A stretch of 53,665 nt of DNA from an uncultured Bacilli bacterium (GTDB lineage Bacteria > Bacillota_I > Bacilli_A > RF39 > UBA660). The DNA is taken from positions 1 to 53,665 of the forward strand of contig CANQMM010000004.1 in NCBI GenBank assembly GCA_947624955.1, written 5' to 3'. A program made the position numbers and the translations under genes. The notes beneath the pieces are model-generated. The model saw only the letters and a program-made list of their open reading frames with translations. It was not told the DNA's origin and did not search any database. This document shows positions 45,751-53,665 of this stretch, one piece after another. Each line of letters starts with the position of its first letter. Position 1 is the first letter of the stretch.

Positions 45751-48000
45751 ATGAAGGTTAGTAAAATGAAGTACGATAGAACCTATTATAAAGATATAGA
45801 TATTATTAGAATTATTGCTTGCATAGCAATCTTGTTATATCATTTGAATATAGTAAAAGGCGGTTATTTGGCAGTATGTTCTTTTTTTGTTTTGAGTGGT
45901 TATCTAGCTTGTGCTAGGGCGTTTAAAAAGAAGGATGACTTTTCTATTAAACAGTATTACATTAAACAGATTAAAAGGGTTTATATTCCTTTAATAATAG
46001 TAGTAATGGTTACTGTTGGAGTTATATCTTTAATTCCCACGATTAATTGGTTTAATTTAAAGCCGGAAACAACATCGGTTATTTTAGGGTATAACAATTT
46101 TTGGCAAATAAATGCTAATCTCGATTATTTTGCACGTCATATTGATTCACCTTTTATGCATCTTTGGTATATCGCCATTATGTTACAGTTCGACTTAGTC
46201 TTTCCTTTTATTTTTCTATTATTGAAGAAGATTGGAAATAAAGTTAAAAAGTGGGTTCCTTGTTTATTACTCGGATTATTATCCATTCTAGGTTTTGTTT
46301 ATTTTGGCAAAACGAGTAGCAATATTATGAGCAGTTATTATGGGACTTTAACGAGATCTTTTGCTTTAATCTATGGTATGTTTATCGGGTTCTTTCATCA
46401 CTATTATTATCCTAAGATAGCCAATATATTTATGAAAAAGCCGGGTTATTATTTTATATTTGGTAGTTATTGTCTTATCTTGGTTGGTCTATTTATCTTT
46501 GCCGGAACAAGTGCTAGTTGGATGATTTGGGGAATGGGTATGACAACTCTGATTAGTGGCCGACTTATCGATTACGCTTTAGTTAATCATAAATTAAAAA
46601 CTAATAAACTTGAAAAAGGAGTTAAGTCATTATCTAAAGTAAGTTATGAAATTTATTTATGGCAATATCCTTTGATATTTATTAGTCAATATTGCCAAAT
46701 TAATAGTTATTTAAAAATATTTATGCTTATTGGTAGTACGATTATTTTAGCTTATATGTTGCACTATGTTTTAGATTGGCAGAAGAGAAGTTGGGGAAGA
46801 GTAATTGTTAAAGTTATCTTATTAATTCCTTTAAGTTTATTAGGATTATATGGTAGTTATCGTTATGTAATTGCTAAAGATCATACACAAGAAATGAAAG
46901 ACTTAGAACAGCAGTTAGAAATTAATCAGCAAAAAATGTTAGATAGTCAAAAGAAATTTCGCGAGCAGCATCAAAAGGAAGATGCCGATTGGTTAGCTAA
47001 GTTGCAAGATTTAGAAAATGGGGAAAAGGAAATTGCCGATATCGTAAAGAATTTACCGATCGTCGGAGTTGGGGATTCCGTAATGCTTGGAGCTCTCGAA
47101 AAATTAAGCGAGCAATTTCCAAATAGTTATTTTGATGCGGCAATATCAAGAACCGCTTGGGTAGCCGGCGGAATACTCCAAGATTTGAAAGATGAAAACC
47201 TTTTAGGCAATGTGGTTATCTTAAATCTAGGAGCTAATGGGGATTGTTCAAACGAATGCAAAGATAAGATAATGGACATCATCGGCGAAAGAAAAGTATA
47301 TTGGGTGAATATCAAAAATAATGAAAATTTACATTTTAATGAGAAAATTGCGGAATATGCCAAGAATTATCCAAATTTAGAGGTCATCGATTGGTATAGT
47401 ATAAGTGAAAATCATCCGGAATATTTTGTGGCTGATGGCATTCATTTAACGGAAGCGGGTAGAGAAGCTTATACACAAGCAATATATGATAGTATCTACA
47501 ATACTTATTTAACGGAATACAAGAAACAAGTTCAAGATATTATTGATAATCACGAAATAGAAGAAAAGAATAAAATTAGTTTTTATGGTAATGAATTATT
47601 AGTAAATGCTTATGAAACTTTAAAAGATAGTTTTGCCGATGCATCTTTTGTTGCGGAAAAGGAAATTAATTATGCCGATTTATACCAAAAGATTAAACAA
47701 GAAATTAATGATAAGAGTTTAATGTATAATGTGGTTTTATTATTAGATAGTAATTTTATGATGAATAAAGAAGAATATGCGGAGTTAGTGAGTTTATGTC
47801 AAGATAGAATTTTATATATAGTGACATTAAATGATGAGGTGGAAAGCATAATTAGCGATGGTCAGTACAGTAATGTTAAATTGATTGATTTTAATGAGCA
47901 ATTAAAAAGACATGAGGATTACTTAATGGCGGATAAAGTGCATTTAAGTACTAAAGGAAATGAAAAATTGAAAGAAATTCTGCTAGATAATTTTAAATAA
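45751..48000 (+). CDS. OatA-like acyltransferase 3 with C-terminal SGNH domain(s)
   Basis: IDIIRIIACIAILLYHL, SFFVLSGYLACARAFKKK; SGNH motifs GVGDSVMLGAL and ADGIHLTEAGREAY. Confidence 0.92.
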   Translation: MKVSKMKYDRTYYKDIDIIRIIACIAILLYHLNIVKGGYLAVCSFFVLSGYLACARAFKKKDDFSIKQYYIKQIKRVYIPLIIVVMVTVGVISLIPTINWFNLKPETTSVILGYNNFWQINANLDYFARHIDSPFMHLWYIAIMLQFDLVFPFIFLLLKKIGNKVKKWVPCLLLGLLSILGFVYFGKTSSNIMSSYYGTLTRSFALIYGMFIGFFHHYYYPKIANIFMKKPGYYFIFGSYCLILVGLFIFAGTSASWMIWGMGMTTLISGRLIDYALVNHKLKTNKLEKGVKSLSKVSYEIYLWQYPLIFISQYCQINSYLKIFMLIGSTIILAYMLHYVLDWQKRSWGRVIVKVILLIPLSLLGLYGSYRYVIAKDHTQEMKDLEQQLEINQQKMLDSQKKFREQHQKEDADWLAKLQDLENGEKEIADIVKNLPIVGVGDSVMLGALEKLSEQFPNSYFDAAISRTAWVAGGILQDLKDENLLGNVVILNLGANGDCSNECKDKIMDIIGERKVYWVNIKNNENLHFNEKIAEYAKNYPNLEVIDWYSISENHPEYFVADGIHLTEAGREAYTQAIYDSIYNTYLTEYKKQVQDIIDNHEIEEKNKISFYGNELLVNAYETLKDSFADASFVAEKEINYADLYQKIKQEINDKSLMYNVVLLLDSNFMMNKEEYAELVSLCQDRILYIVTLNDEVESIISDGQYSNVKLIDFNEQLKRHEDYLMADKVHLSTKGNEKLKEILLDNFK

Positions 48001-48015
48001 AGAAGGTGAACTTAT

Positions 48016-48828
48016 ATGTGGAAAATGATTGTATTGGATTTAGATGGAACGGTATTGAATTTTAAAAGGAAGATATCTAAAGAAACTAAAACTTTTTTAA
48101 GTAAGTTAAAAGAACAAGGATATATTATTGTTATTGCGACGGGGAGAATATTGGGGTTAGCATTAGACGTAACGGATGGTGCAGATTTTGCGAATTATCT
48201 TTTAACTGATACAGGAGCAATGATTTATAAAAGGGAAGGTTTTGAAAGGATTTTAGCCAATTCCATAGATAAGGAAACAGCTAAAGATATTCTTAATAAT
48301 TATACAGAAGATTACAGTTACATTAATATATGTAGCACGGAATTTATCTATAGTTATTCCAAGATTAAATACCACAATAAAAAGATTATTACAACTAAAG
48401 ATATTAATTATATAATCGATAATTGCCAAGAAATAAGTCATATTACCGTTTCTTTGAAAGATTATAGTCAAATAGAGAAACTTTATGAAGAGTTTAGTAG
48501 AAAATATCCGGATTTAAAAATTATTATTATGCAAGATTCTTTTAAAGACGAAAGATATATTGAAATATTTAGAAAAGATTGTTCTAAAACAAATGCTATT
48601 CGTTATTTAGCTGAATGTTTACAGATAAAAGAGGAAGATATAATCTGTTTTGGTGATGGTCTTAATGATGTAGAAATGTTACGTAGTTGTAATTTTGGAG
48701 TAGCGATGCAAAATGCTTTACCGGAAGTAAAGGAAGTTGCCAAAGATGTAACAAAAGAAGATTGTAATAATAACGGAGTTATTAAATATTTAATGGAGCA
48801 CGGATACAATGACGAAGAAATTAGATAA
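48016..48828 (+). CDS. Cof-type HAD phosphatase
   Basis: IVLDLDGTVLNFKRKIS; CFGDGLNDVEMLR. Confidence 0.93.
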   Translation: MWKMIVLDLDGTVLNFKRKISKETKTFLSKLKEQGYIIVIATGRILGLALDVTDGADFANYLLTDTGAMIYKREGFERILANSIDKETAKDILNNYTEDYSYINICSTEFIYSYSKIKYHNKKIITTKDINYIIDNCQEISHITVSLKDYSQIEKLYEEFSRKYPDLKIIIMQDSFKDERYIEIFRKDCSKTNAIRYLAECLQIKEEDIICFGDGLNDVEMLRSCNFGVAMQNALPEVKEVAKDVTKEDCNNNGVIKYLMEHGYNDEEIR

Positions 48829-50029
48829 TTATAAAATTTTATTTATATTAAGACTGTTAAAAAGTATATTGACTAATTTTGTTGAGGTATTTTTAGTTTT
48901 ATACTTCTTAAAGGTTTCCAATAATAATATATTGCCTTTAGGAATTTATAAGTTGGTAGAAGTAATCGCAATATACGGAGTAATATTTGGATTACGAAAT
49001 TATTGTAAATCTGAAGGAAGAATAACATTTTTGCGAATTGGGATTATTCTTTACTTTATCTATTTCTTGACTATCATTTTGCTTAAAGAAAAGGTAGTCG
49101 ATTATATTTATTTAATTGGTTTATTACAAGGATTAGAAGAAGGATTCTATTATTCAGTTTATAATATGATTGAAACGGATGGGGTACAAAATAAGGAACG
49201 CTCTAAATTTATCGGAACATATACTTTATTTAAAAATGTCATTGCTTTTATATTTCCCCTTTTGTTTGGCGGGATTATTCAAAGTTGGGGGTTTATGGTA
49301 GCGGTATTAGTAGCAATTATAATTGTTGTATGTCAGATTATCTTATCATATCTATTTCAAGATAATAATATTCCGCGGAGTGATAAAGTTAACTTTAAAA
49401 AGTTTAATGATACTTTAAAAGATAGTAAAGAGTTTAAAAGTATTTTGCGTTATAAAATATGTTCAGGCTTAACATATTCCGAAGGGGCTTTATCTTACGT
49501 CATTACTATTTATATTATCAAGATTTTTTCTCAAAGTATAAGTCTAGGAATTTTTACATCGATATTCAGTATTATTTCCGCATTAATTGGTTTGTTATTC
49601 GTGAAAAGAATTAAACCCAAAGACTATAATTGGTTGATGACATCGACTTCCATTATAAGCATATTGCTTTTATGTTGGATGTTTATCGAGTGTAATTTCT
49701 TAACAATTGTTCTTTATAATTTATTTAAAACGATATCTAATGGACTTACTGACTTAATTATGGAAATAGATACTCATAATTTTGTCAATATTAGGAGTTT
49801 AAAGAAAGAATTTAAAGTAGAATATTTTCTAAGTATGGAGACTTGTCTATTTATCGGAAGACTAATTAGTAATGCACTATTTATTGTTATGGCGTTTAGT
49901 GAAAGTAATATTATTTTAATAATCTTCATTGTCTTTGCGATTTTAAGAATGCTTTGTGCGATGTGGTTACAAAAAACAGTAGGACAAAATAATGAATTAT
50001 TTAAAGGAGGGAAATTAGCCAATGAGTAA
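48809..50029 (+). CDS. MFS-like transporter
   Basis: About 12 TM segments; overlaps both neighbouring HAD genes. Confidence 0.75.
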   Translation: MTKKLDNYKILFILRLLKSILTNFVEVFLVLYFLKVSNNNILPLGIYKLVEVIAIYGVIFGLRNYCKSEGRITFLRIGIILYFIYFLTIILLKEKVVDYIYLIGLLQGLEEGFYYSVYNMIETDGVQNKERSKFIGTYTLFKNVIAFIFPLLFGGIIQSWGFMVAVLVAIIIVVCQIILSYLFQDNNIPRSDKVNFKKFNDTLKDSKEFKSILRYKICSGLTYSEGALSYVITIYIIKIFSQSISLGIFTSIFSIISALIGLLFVKRIKPKDYNWLMTSTSIISILLLCWMFIECNFLTIVLYNLFKTISNGLTDLIMEIDTHNFVNIRSLKKEFKVEYFLSMETCLFIGRLISNALFIVMAFSESNIILIIFIVFAILRMLCAMWLQKTVGQNNELFKGGKLANE

Positions 50030-50672
50030 AGTTGTTATATTCGACTGGGGTGGAGTAGTAGAAAGTCACGAAAATGATATGCAAGACCTCAAGTTAGCTA
50101 AAATTAGAATGCTTAGAAGATTTTCCGATGCGTTATCTGATGAGGAAATACTAAAGGGATTTACGGACGTTAATTCTAAGGGAGCTAAGATGGGAACTTC
50201 TAATAATAAAGAAGAAATTATCGACTGGATAAATTTGATACAAAAAAATTGGAAAATTAATGTGCCAATAGAAGATTTTATTTTAGCTTATGAAGAAGAG
50301 GGAAGAAAAGTTAAGTACTATAAAGATGTAGTGGATTTTGCCCATTCTTTAAAAGGAAGATGTAAGTTAGCTATATTATCTAATTTATTACCTATAGATA
50401 AGAAGCGCATTGATGAGCAGTATGACTTAAGTTACTTTGACAAAGTATATTTATCTTTCGAGATGGGATTAAGTAAACCGAATAAAAAAGTTTATGATTA
50501 TGTCATAAAAGATTTACAAGTTTTACCGAAAGAAATATTATTTATTGATGATGATAAGAAAAATATCGAGATGGCAAAGAAAGCCGGTTGGCAGACTTGT
50601 CAAGCTTTTGGGTATGAATTAGATAAAATAAAAAAAGCCGTAGAGGACTTTTTAAATATTTCTACAATCTAG
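50022..50672 (+). CDS. HAD-IA family hydrolase
   Basis: VVIFDWGGVVESHENDM; LFIDDDKKNIEMAKKAGW. Confidence 0.88.
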   Translation: MSKVVIFDWGGVVESHENDMQDLKLAKIRMLRRFSDALSDEEILKGFTDVNSKGAKMGTSNNKEEIIDWINLIQKNWKINVPIEDFILAYEEEGRKVKYYKDVVDFAHSLKGRCKLAILSNLLPIDKKRIDEQYDLSYFDKVYLSFEMGLSKPNKKVYDYVIKDLQVLPKEILFIDDDKKNIEMAKKAGWQTCQAFGYELDKIKKAVEDFLNISTI

Positions 50673-50680
50673 TACCTATT

Positions 50681-51169
50681 CTATTGTTTAGAAAATATTA
50701 GGCCATCATCCGTAGTGTATAGTTTGCCATCTTTATACATATAATAAAAATCGCCATCATAACCTTCGCGATGAAGGATAATCCAATTATCAATAACCTC
50801 GCAATTACTATCAGTAAAAGTAATAGAATTTTCGCCATATGACCAAGTACCAAGAAGTTGCTCTTTGGTTATAGTATATGTGCTATTTTTAGAGGAATTG
50901 GTGGTATTTTGTAAATCTTTTACTTTACTTTCTAGATTTTTTTGATCTTTACTTAAACTTTCTATTTTTTTGTTATTTTCTTCAATGGTTTGTTTTAACT
51001 CATCTAAATTAGTATTTTCGTCTATAGAAGTATCATTAGTTTGTTCTTCTAATTTTTGTTTTAAACTTGTTATTTCTTCTTTTAACGCATCAAGTTGTTG
51101 ATTATCATTTTTGCTGCCGCAGCCAGTAATTAATAGTAAGCAGAAAGTCATTATTAAAATTTTTTTCAT
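50681..51169 (-). CDS. Lipoprotein paralogous to 41872..42549
   Basis: Lipobox LLLITGCGSK; shared YTITKEQL.G.W..EVIDNWI. Confidence 0.8.
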   Translation of the reverse strand: MKKILIMTFCLLLITGCGSKNDNQQLDALKEEITSLKQKLEEQTNDTSIDENTNLDELKQTIEENNKKIESLSKDQKNLESKVKDLQNTTNSSKNSTYTITKEQLLGTWSYGENSITFTDSNCEVIDNWIILHREGYDGDFYYMYKDGKLYTTDDGLIFSKQ

Positions 51170-51230
51170 TTATTTCACCCATTTAATCGTATCACAAAGT
51201 GATAATTAAGACAATTATTATTAATTATAA

Positions 51231-51857
51231 TTATAAGTTATCTTTTATTTCAGGAAATAAGTCATAGAGATTATAACTGAGTAAATTATCAAAATATGTT
51301 TTTAATTTCATAGTTACTACAATATGGTAATGAGTTTTAGCAAATACTCCGTGTCTTACTAATAAATCGATCATTCTTTTTTCGACGGTTAAAATTTGGG
51401 TTGTACACATTAAATCACACAAATTGATTATTTTCTCTTCTAAGGTATACTCCTTTTTAATGTACTCTTTAAAAAATTGATAATGAGGGTTTGACCTATC
51501 GGTCTCATCGCGGTCATTAGATAAACAATCGATATCATTATTTAAAAATGAGTGTTTGATGCAAATACCGGCATACTCTTCGTCATAACCTAATTCTTTT
51601 AAATAATTATAACCATTGATAGCGTGAGAAAAGACACCGCTTTCTTCAATAAACTTTTTACCGATATCGTGAATATAGCCGAAAGCGATAGTTTTATCGA
51701 CATCGACGGTTAGACCTTTTTCTTTTAAAGCTTGAGCAATTTTACCGGCAGTATTTCCAACACATAGAGAATGCGTAATCCAACTATCATCTTTGGTATT
51801 TACTCTTTCTACTTCCAATATTTCTTTAGCTTCTTTACTTGTTAGTTTCATAAACAT
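51231..51857 (-). CDS. HD domain protein
   Basis: WITHSLCVGNTAGKIA, GYIHDIGKKF. Confidence 0.8.
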   Translation of the reverse strand: MFMKLTSKEAKEILEVERVNTKDDSWITHSLCVGNTAGKIAQALKEKGLTVDVDKTIAFGYIHDIGKKFIEESGVFSHAINGYNYLKELGYDEEYAGICIKHSFLNNDIDCLSNDRDETDRSNPHYQFFKEYIKKEYTLEEKIINLCDLMCTTQILTVEKRMIDLLVRHGVFAKTHYHIVVTMKLKTYFDNLLSYNLYDLFPEIKDNL

Positions 51858-51863
51858 CTCCTA

Positions 51864-52370
51864 TTATTCTATATCATCTACAGTTATACCTTTTATGCCG
51901 TTATCCTTTAATAGTTGAATAACACTTTCTCGATCATCTATAAACAATATCTCATCTAATTGACAATTATTAATCCGTTGAATTATCTTGGTACAAGTCA
52001 ATTTTAATTCTTGCGAGGACGTAGATAAAACCTCGATATTTTCACCATAATATTTATTTATAAATAGTTGCTTGGCTTTAAGATGAAATGAGAATTTTGA
52101 CCCTGATAAACAATACATTTTTACATTTTCTTTTCTTAAAATATTTATTAAATTAGATAATTTTTCTGATCTTATACACGGTTCTATTTGTTCATAAAAA
52201 ATACTCGGATTTTTATAAGCATCCGCGTAAAAGGTTAAGAATTTTTCTTCGCTTTCTTTCCGGTGCTCGGGAAAATCTGTATCTTTATGAATGGCTAATG
52301 TTTCATCAAAATCAAAAATAGCCACTTTAATATTATTTAAATCGATATCATTTAATTTCACTGCCATCAC
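51864..52370 (-). CDS. HAD-like phosphatase
   Basis: VAIFDFDETLAIHKDTD; ILFIDDRESVIQLLKDNG. Confidence 0.78.
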   Translation of the reverse strand: MMAVKLNDIDLNNIKVAIFDFDETLAIHKDTDFPEHRKESEEKFLTFYADAYKNPSIFYEQIEPCIRSEKLSNLINILRKENVKMYCLSGSKFSFHLKAKQLFINKYYGENIEVLSTSSQELKLTCTKIIQRINNCQLDEILFIDDRESVIQLLKDNGIKGITVDDIE

Positions 52371-52381
52371 CTAGTTATATC

Positions 52382-53311
52382 TTATTTATTCACAACGTTT
52401 TGTGGATTATCATCAGCTATTGATTTTATATTTTCACACCATATTTCTACAAGCCGATTAATGGCTTCTTCGGTAAAAAAGGCATAAGGAGCCGTAGCCA
52501 TAATATTGCCTTGATATTCATACATTTTCTTTTCTTCCCCATATAGTTCGAAGGCATAGCTTATTTCCCCTTTTTCAGCTCTTTGAAGTAATAAATCATG
52601 ATTATATAATTCGCGTGCGTTATTAATAACATTGATTACCGCATTACCGTTCATTTTATTAATTAATTCATCGGTTATTAATTGTTTGGTTTCATTATTG
52701 GTTGCAAATGTTGGAAATATAAAATCTGCCTCCTTAAAAATTGTCTCTAGATCTACTCTTTGGTAATTATTATCCTTACTACTTCTATTCCAATAAATAA
52801 CTTGCATTCCTAAACTATGACACATACTAGCAATTTTAGAACCAATGGTACCTAAGCCAATAATTCCCGCTGTTTTATTTCTTATTTCTGTGTTTAACAT
52901 CGCTTTAGAATAATCCATTTTATAATCTGTTTTGGCTTGAATAGGAAATTTTTTAGCTAAACACATCATAAGAAATATGGCATATTCGGCAACAGAGTCA
53001 GTAGAATATTTGGGAATATTAGTAACGACAATATTATTATCTTTACAATAATTTAAATCAATCCAATCAAAGGCTGTGGTAGATAAACAAATTCCCTTCA
53101 GATTTTTAATTTTACTTAAATGATTACTATTTATATCCCAATTATACCAATCAGGGTCAACGGCTAAAATTTTTTCACTATCATCATAAAGATACGGCGC
53201 ATTATCCAAGTTAAATACGTCCTCTAAAAAAATTACTTCTCCTAACCGTTTTAAATCATTAATTTGCTTTTCAGTAAAGCTATCTTTGGTATATGTAACA
53301 TATATTTTCAT
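52382..53311 (-). CDS. D-isomer-specific 2-hydroxyacid dehydrogenase
   Basis: NAD-binding IGLGTIGSKIASMCHSLGMQVIYWNR; VAEYAIFLMMCLAK. Confidence 0.9.
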   Translation of the reverse strand: MKIYVTYTKDSFTEKQINDLKRLGEVIFLEDVFNLDNAPYLYDDSEKILAVDPDWYNWDINSNHLSKIKNLKGICLSTTAFDWIDLNYCKDNNIVVTNIPKYSTDSVAEYAIFLMMCLAKKFPIQAKTDYKMDYSKAMLNTEIRNKTAGIIGLGTIGSKIASMCHSLGMQVIYWNRSSKDNNYQRVDLETIFKEADFIFPTFATNNETKQLITDELINKMNGNAVINVINNARELYNHDLLLQRAEKGEISYAFELYGEEKKMYEYQGNIMATAPYAFFTEEAINRLVEIWCENIKSIADDNPQNVVNK

Positions 53312-53337
53312 TTTTAACTAACATTCCTTTCTATCGT

Positions 53338-53357
53338 CCTTTCAGTCCTCTGAAAGG
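53338..53357. repeat. Perfect 8-bp inverted repeat CCTTTCAG-TCCT-CTGAAAGG upstream of the dehydrogenase
   Basis: Read directly from the sequence. Confidence 0.6.
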
Positions 53358-53376
53358 CACAAATTGAATTGAAAAA

Positions 53377-53404
53377 TTGACTTTTAGACTTTTTTGTTTA
53401 TAAT
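53377..53404 (+). promoter_or_regulatory. Orphan sigma-A type promoter
   Basis: TTGACT (53377-53382), 16-nt spacer, TATAAT (53399-53404), no ORF of substance downstream within the window. Confidence 0.5.
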
Positions 53405-53665
53405 AACTACTTGTTGCAGGTACACTACAGAGCACGGCGAGGTGAGTGGTGTTAAGAATCTTATCTTAAACCCGTATTTTTATATGTGTCGATTATTCTC
53501 GGTGTACAAATGAGTGTTGCCTTTATTGAGCACGGAACCTTATCTATGTGAAAATCATTTCTTGTTTTCTAGTTTGAGAATTTTCAGTCAATGCCTACAA
53601 CAATATTTTATTTTTGTTATTATAAACTTGAAATTTTGCGATTTTTCTCAAAATCTTTTTTTCAT

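Noticed and set aside
51190-51204. Small inverted repeat TATCAC-AAA-GTGATA
   Set aside because: Only 6 bp with no T-run; not distinguishable from chance in AT-rich intergenic DNA
53513-53665. GTG-initiated frame open to the window end
   Set aside because: No SD, no recognisable protein pattern, AT-rich; cannot be distinguished from chance without downstream sequence
1-53665. CRISPR arrays, tRNA or rRNA genes, IS elements with transposases
   Set aside because: No regularly spaced repeat array, cloverleaf or transposase ORF was recognised

Overview
The window is an AT-rich chromosomal segment from a Firmicutes/Mollicutes-like bacterium. TGA is used as a stop codon, so the code is 11-like. Most genes are on the minus strand. 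The backbone is an oriC-proximal housekeeping block: rplI-dnaB-M23-walJ-rlmH, rpsF-ssb-rpsR, ychF, DUF951, mscS, parB-parA, ftsH-tilS, ftsE-ftsX-M23 hydrolase, glmR-whiA, gap, prfB, murD-murC. The accessory signals are: (1) a G13 homopolymer in the -35/-10 spacer of a SipW-type secreted protein gene, a candidate slippage-controlled promoter; (2) an unannotated 28-aa hydrophobic peptide gene with its own promoter, a leader hairpin that could occlude the SD, and a ~102-nt palindromic element upstream; (3) a ~10 kb insertion that separates rpsF-ssb-rpsR from rplI-dnaB, carrying a MoxR-like AAA ATPase, a phage-type VWA-like (DUF7192-like) protein, an uncharacterised 440-aa protein, an uncharacterised 642-aa two-Rossmann-like protein and an internally deleted pseudogene paralog of the latter; (4) a DUF4143 AAA-ATPase module with 23-nt degenerate repeats at its promoter, abutting an MBL-hydrolase remnant; (5) an in-frame N-terminal extension of the VWA-like gene that seems to need an AUA start codon; (6) a prfB +1 frameshift site that the ORF track missed, and an S6:S18-type rpsF leader. 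All family calls come from motif reading without database searches.
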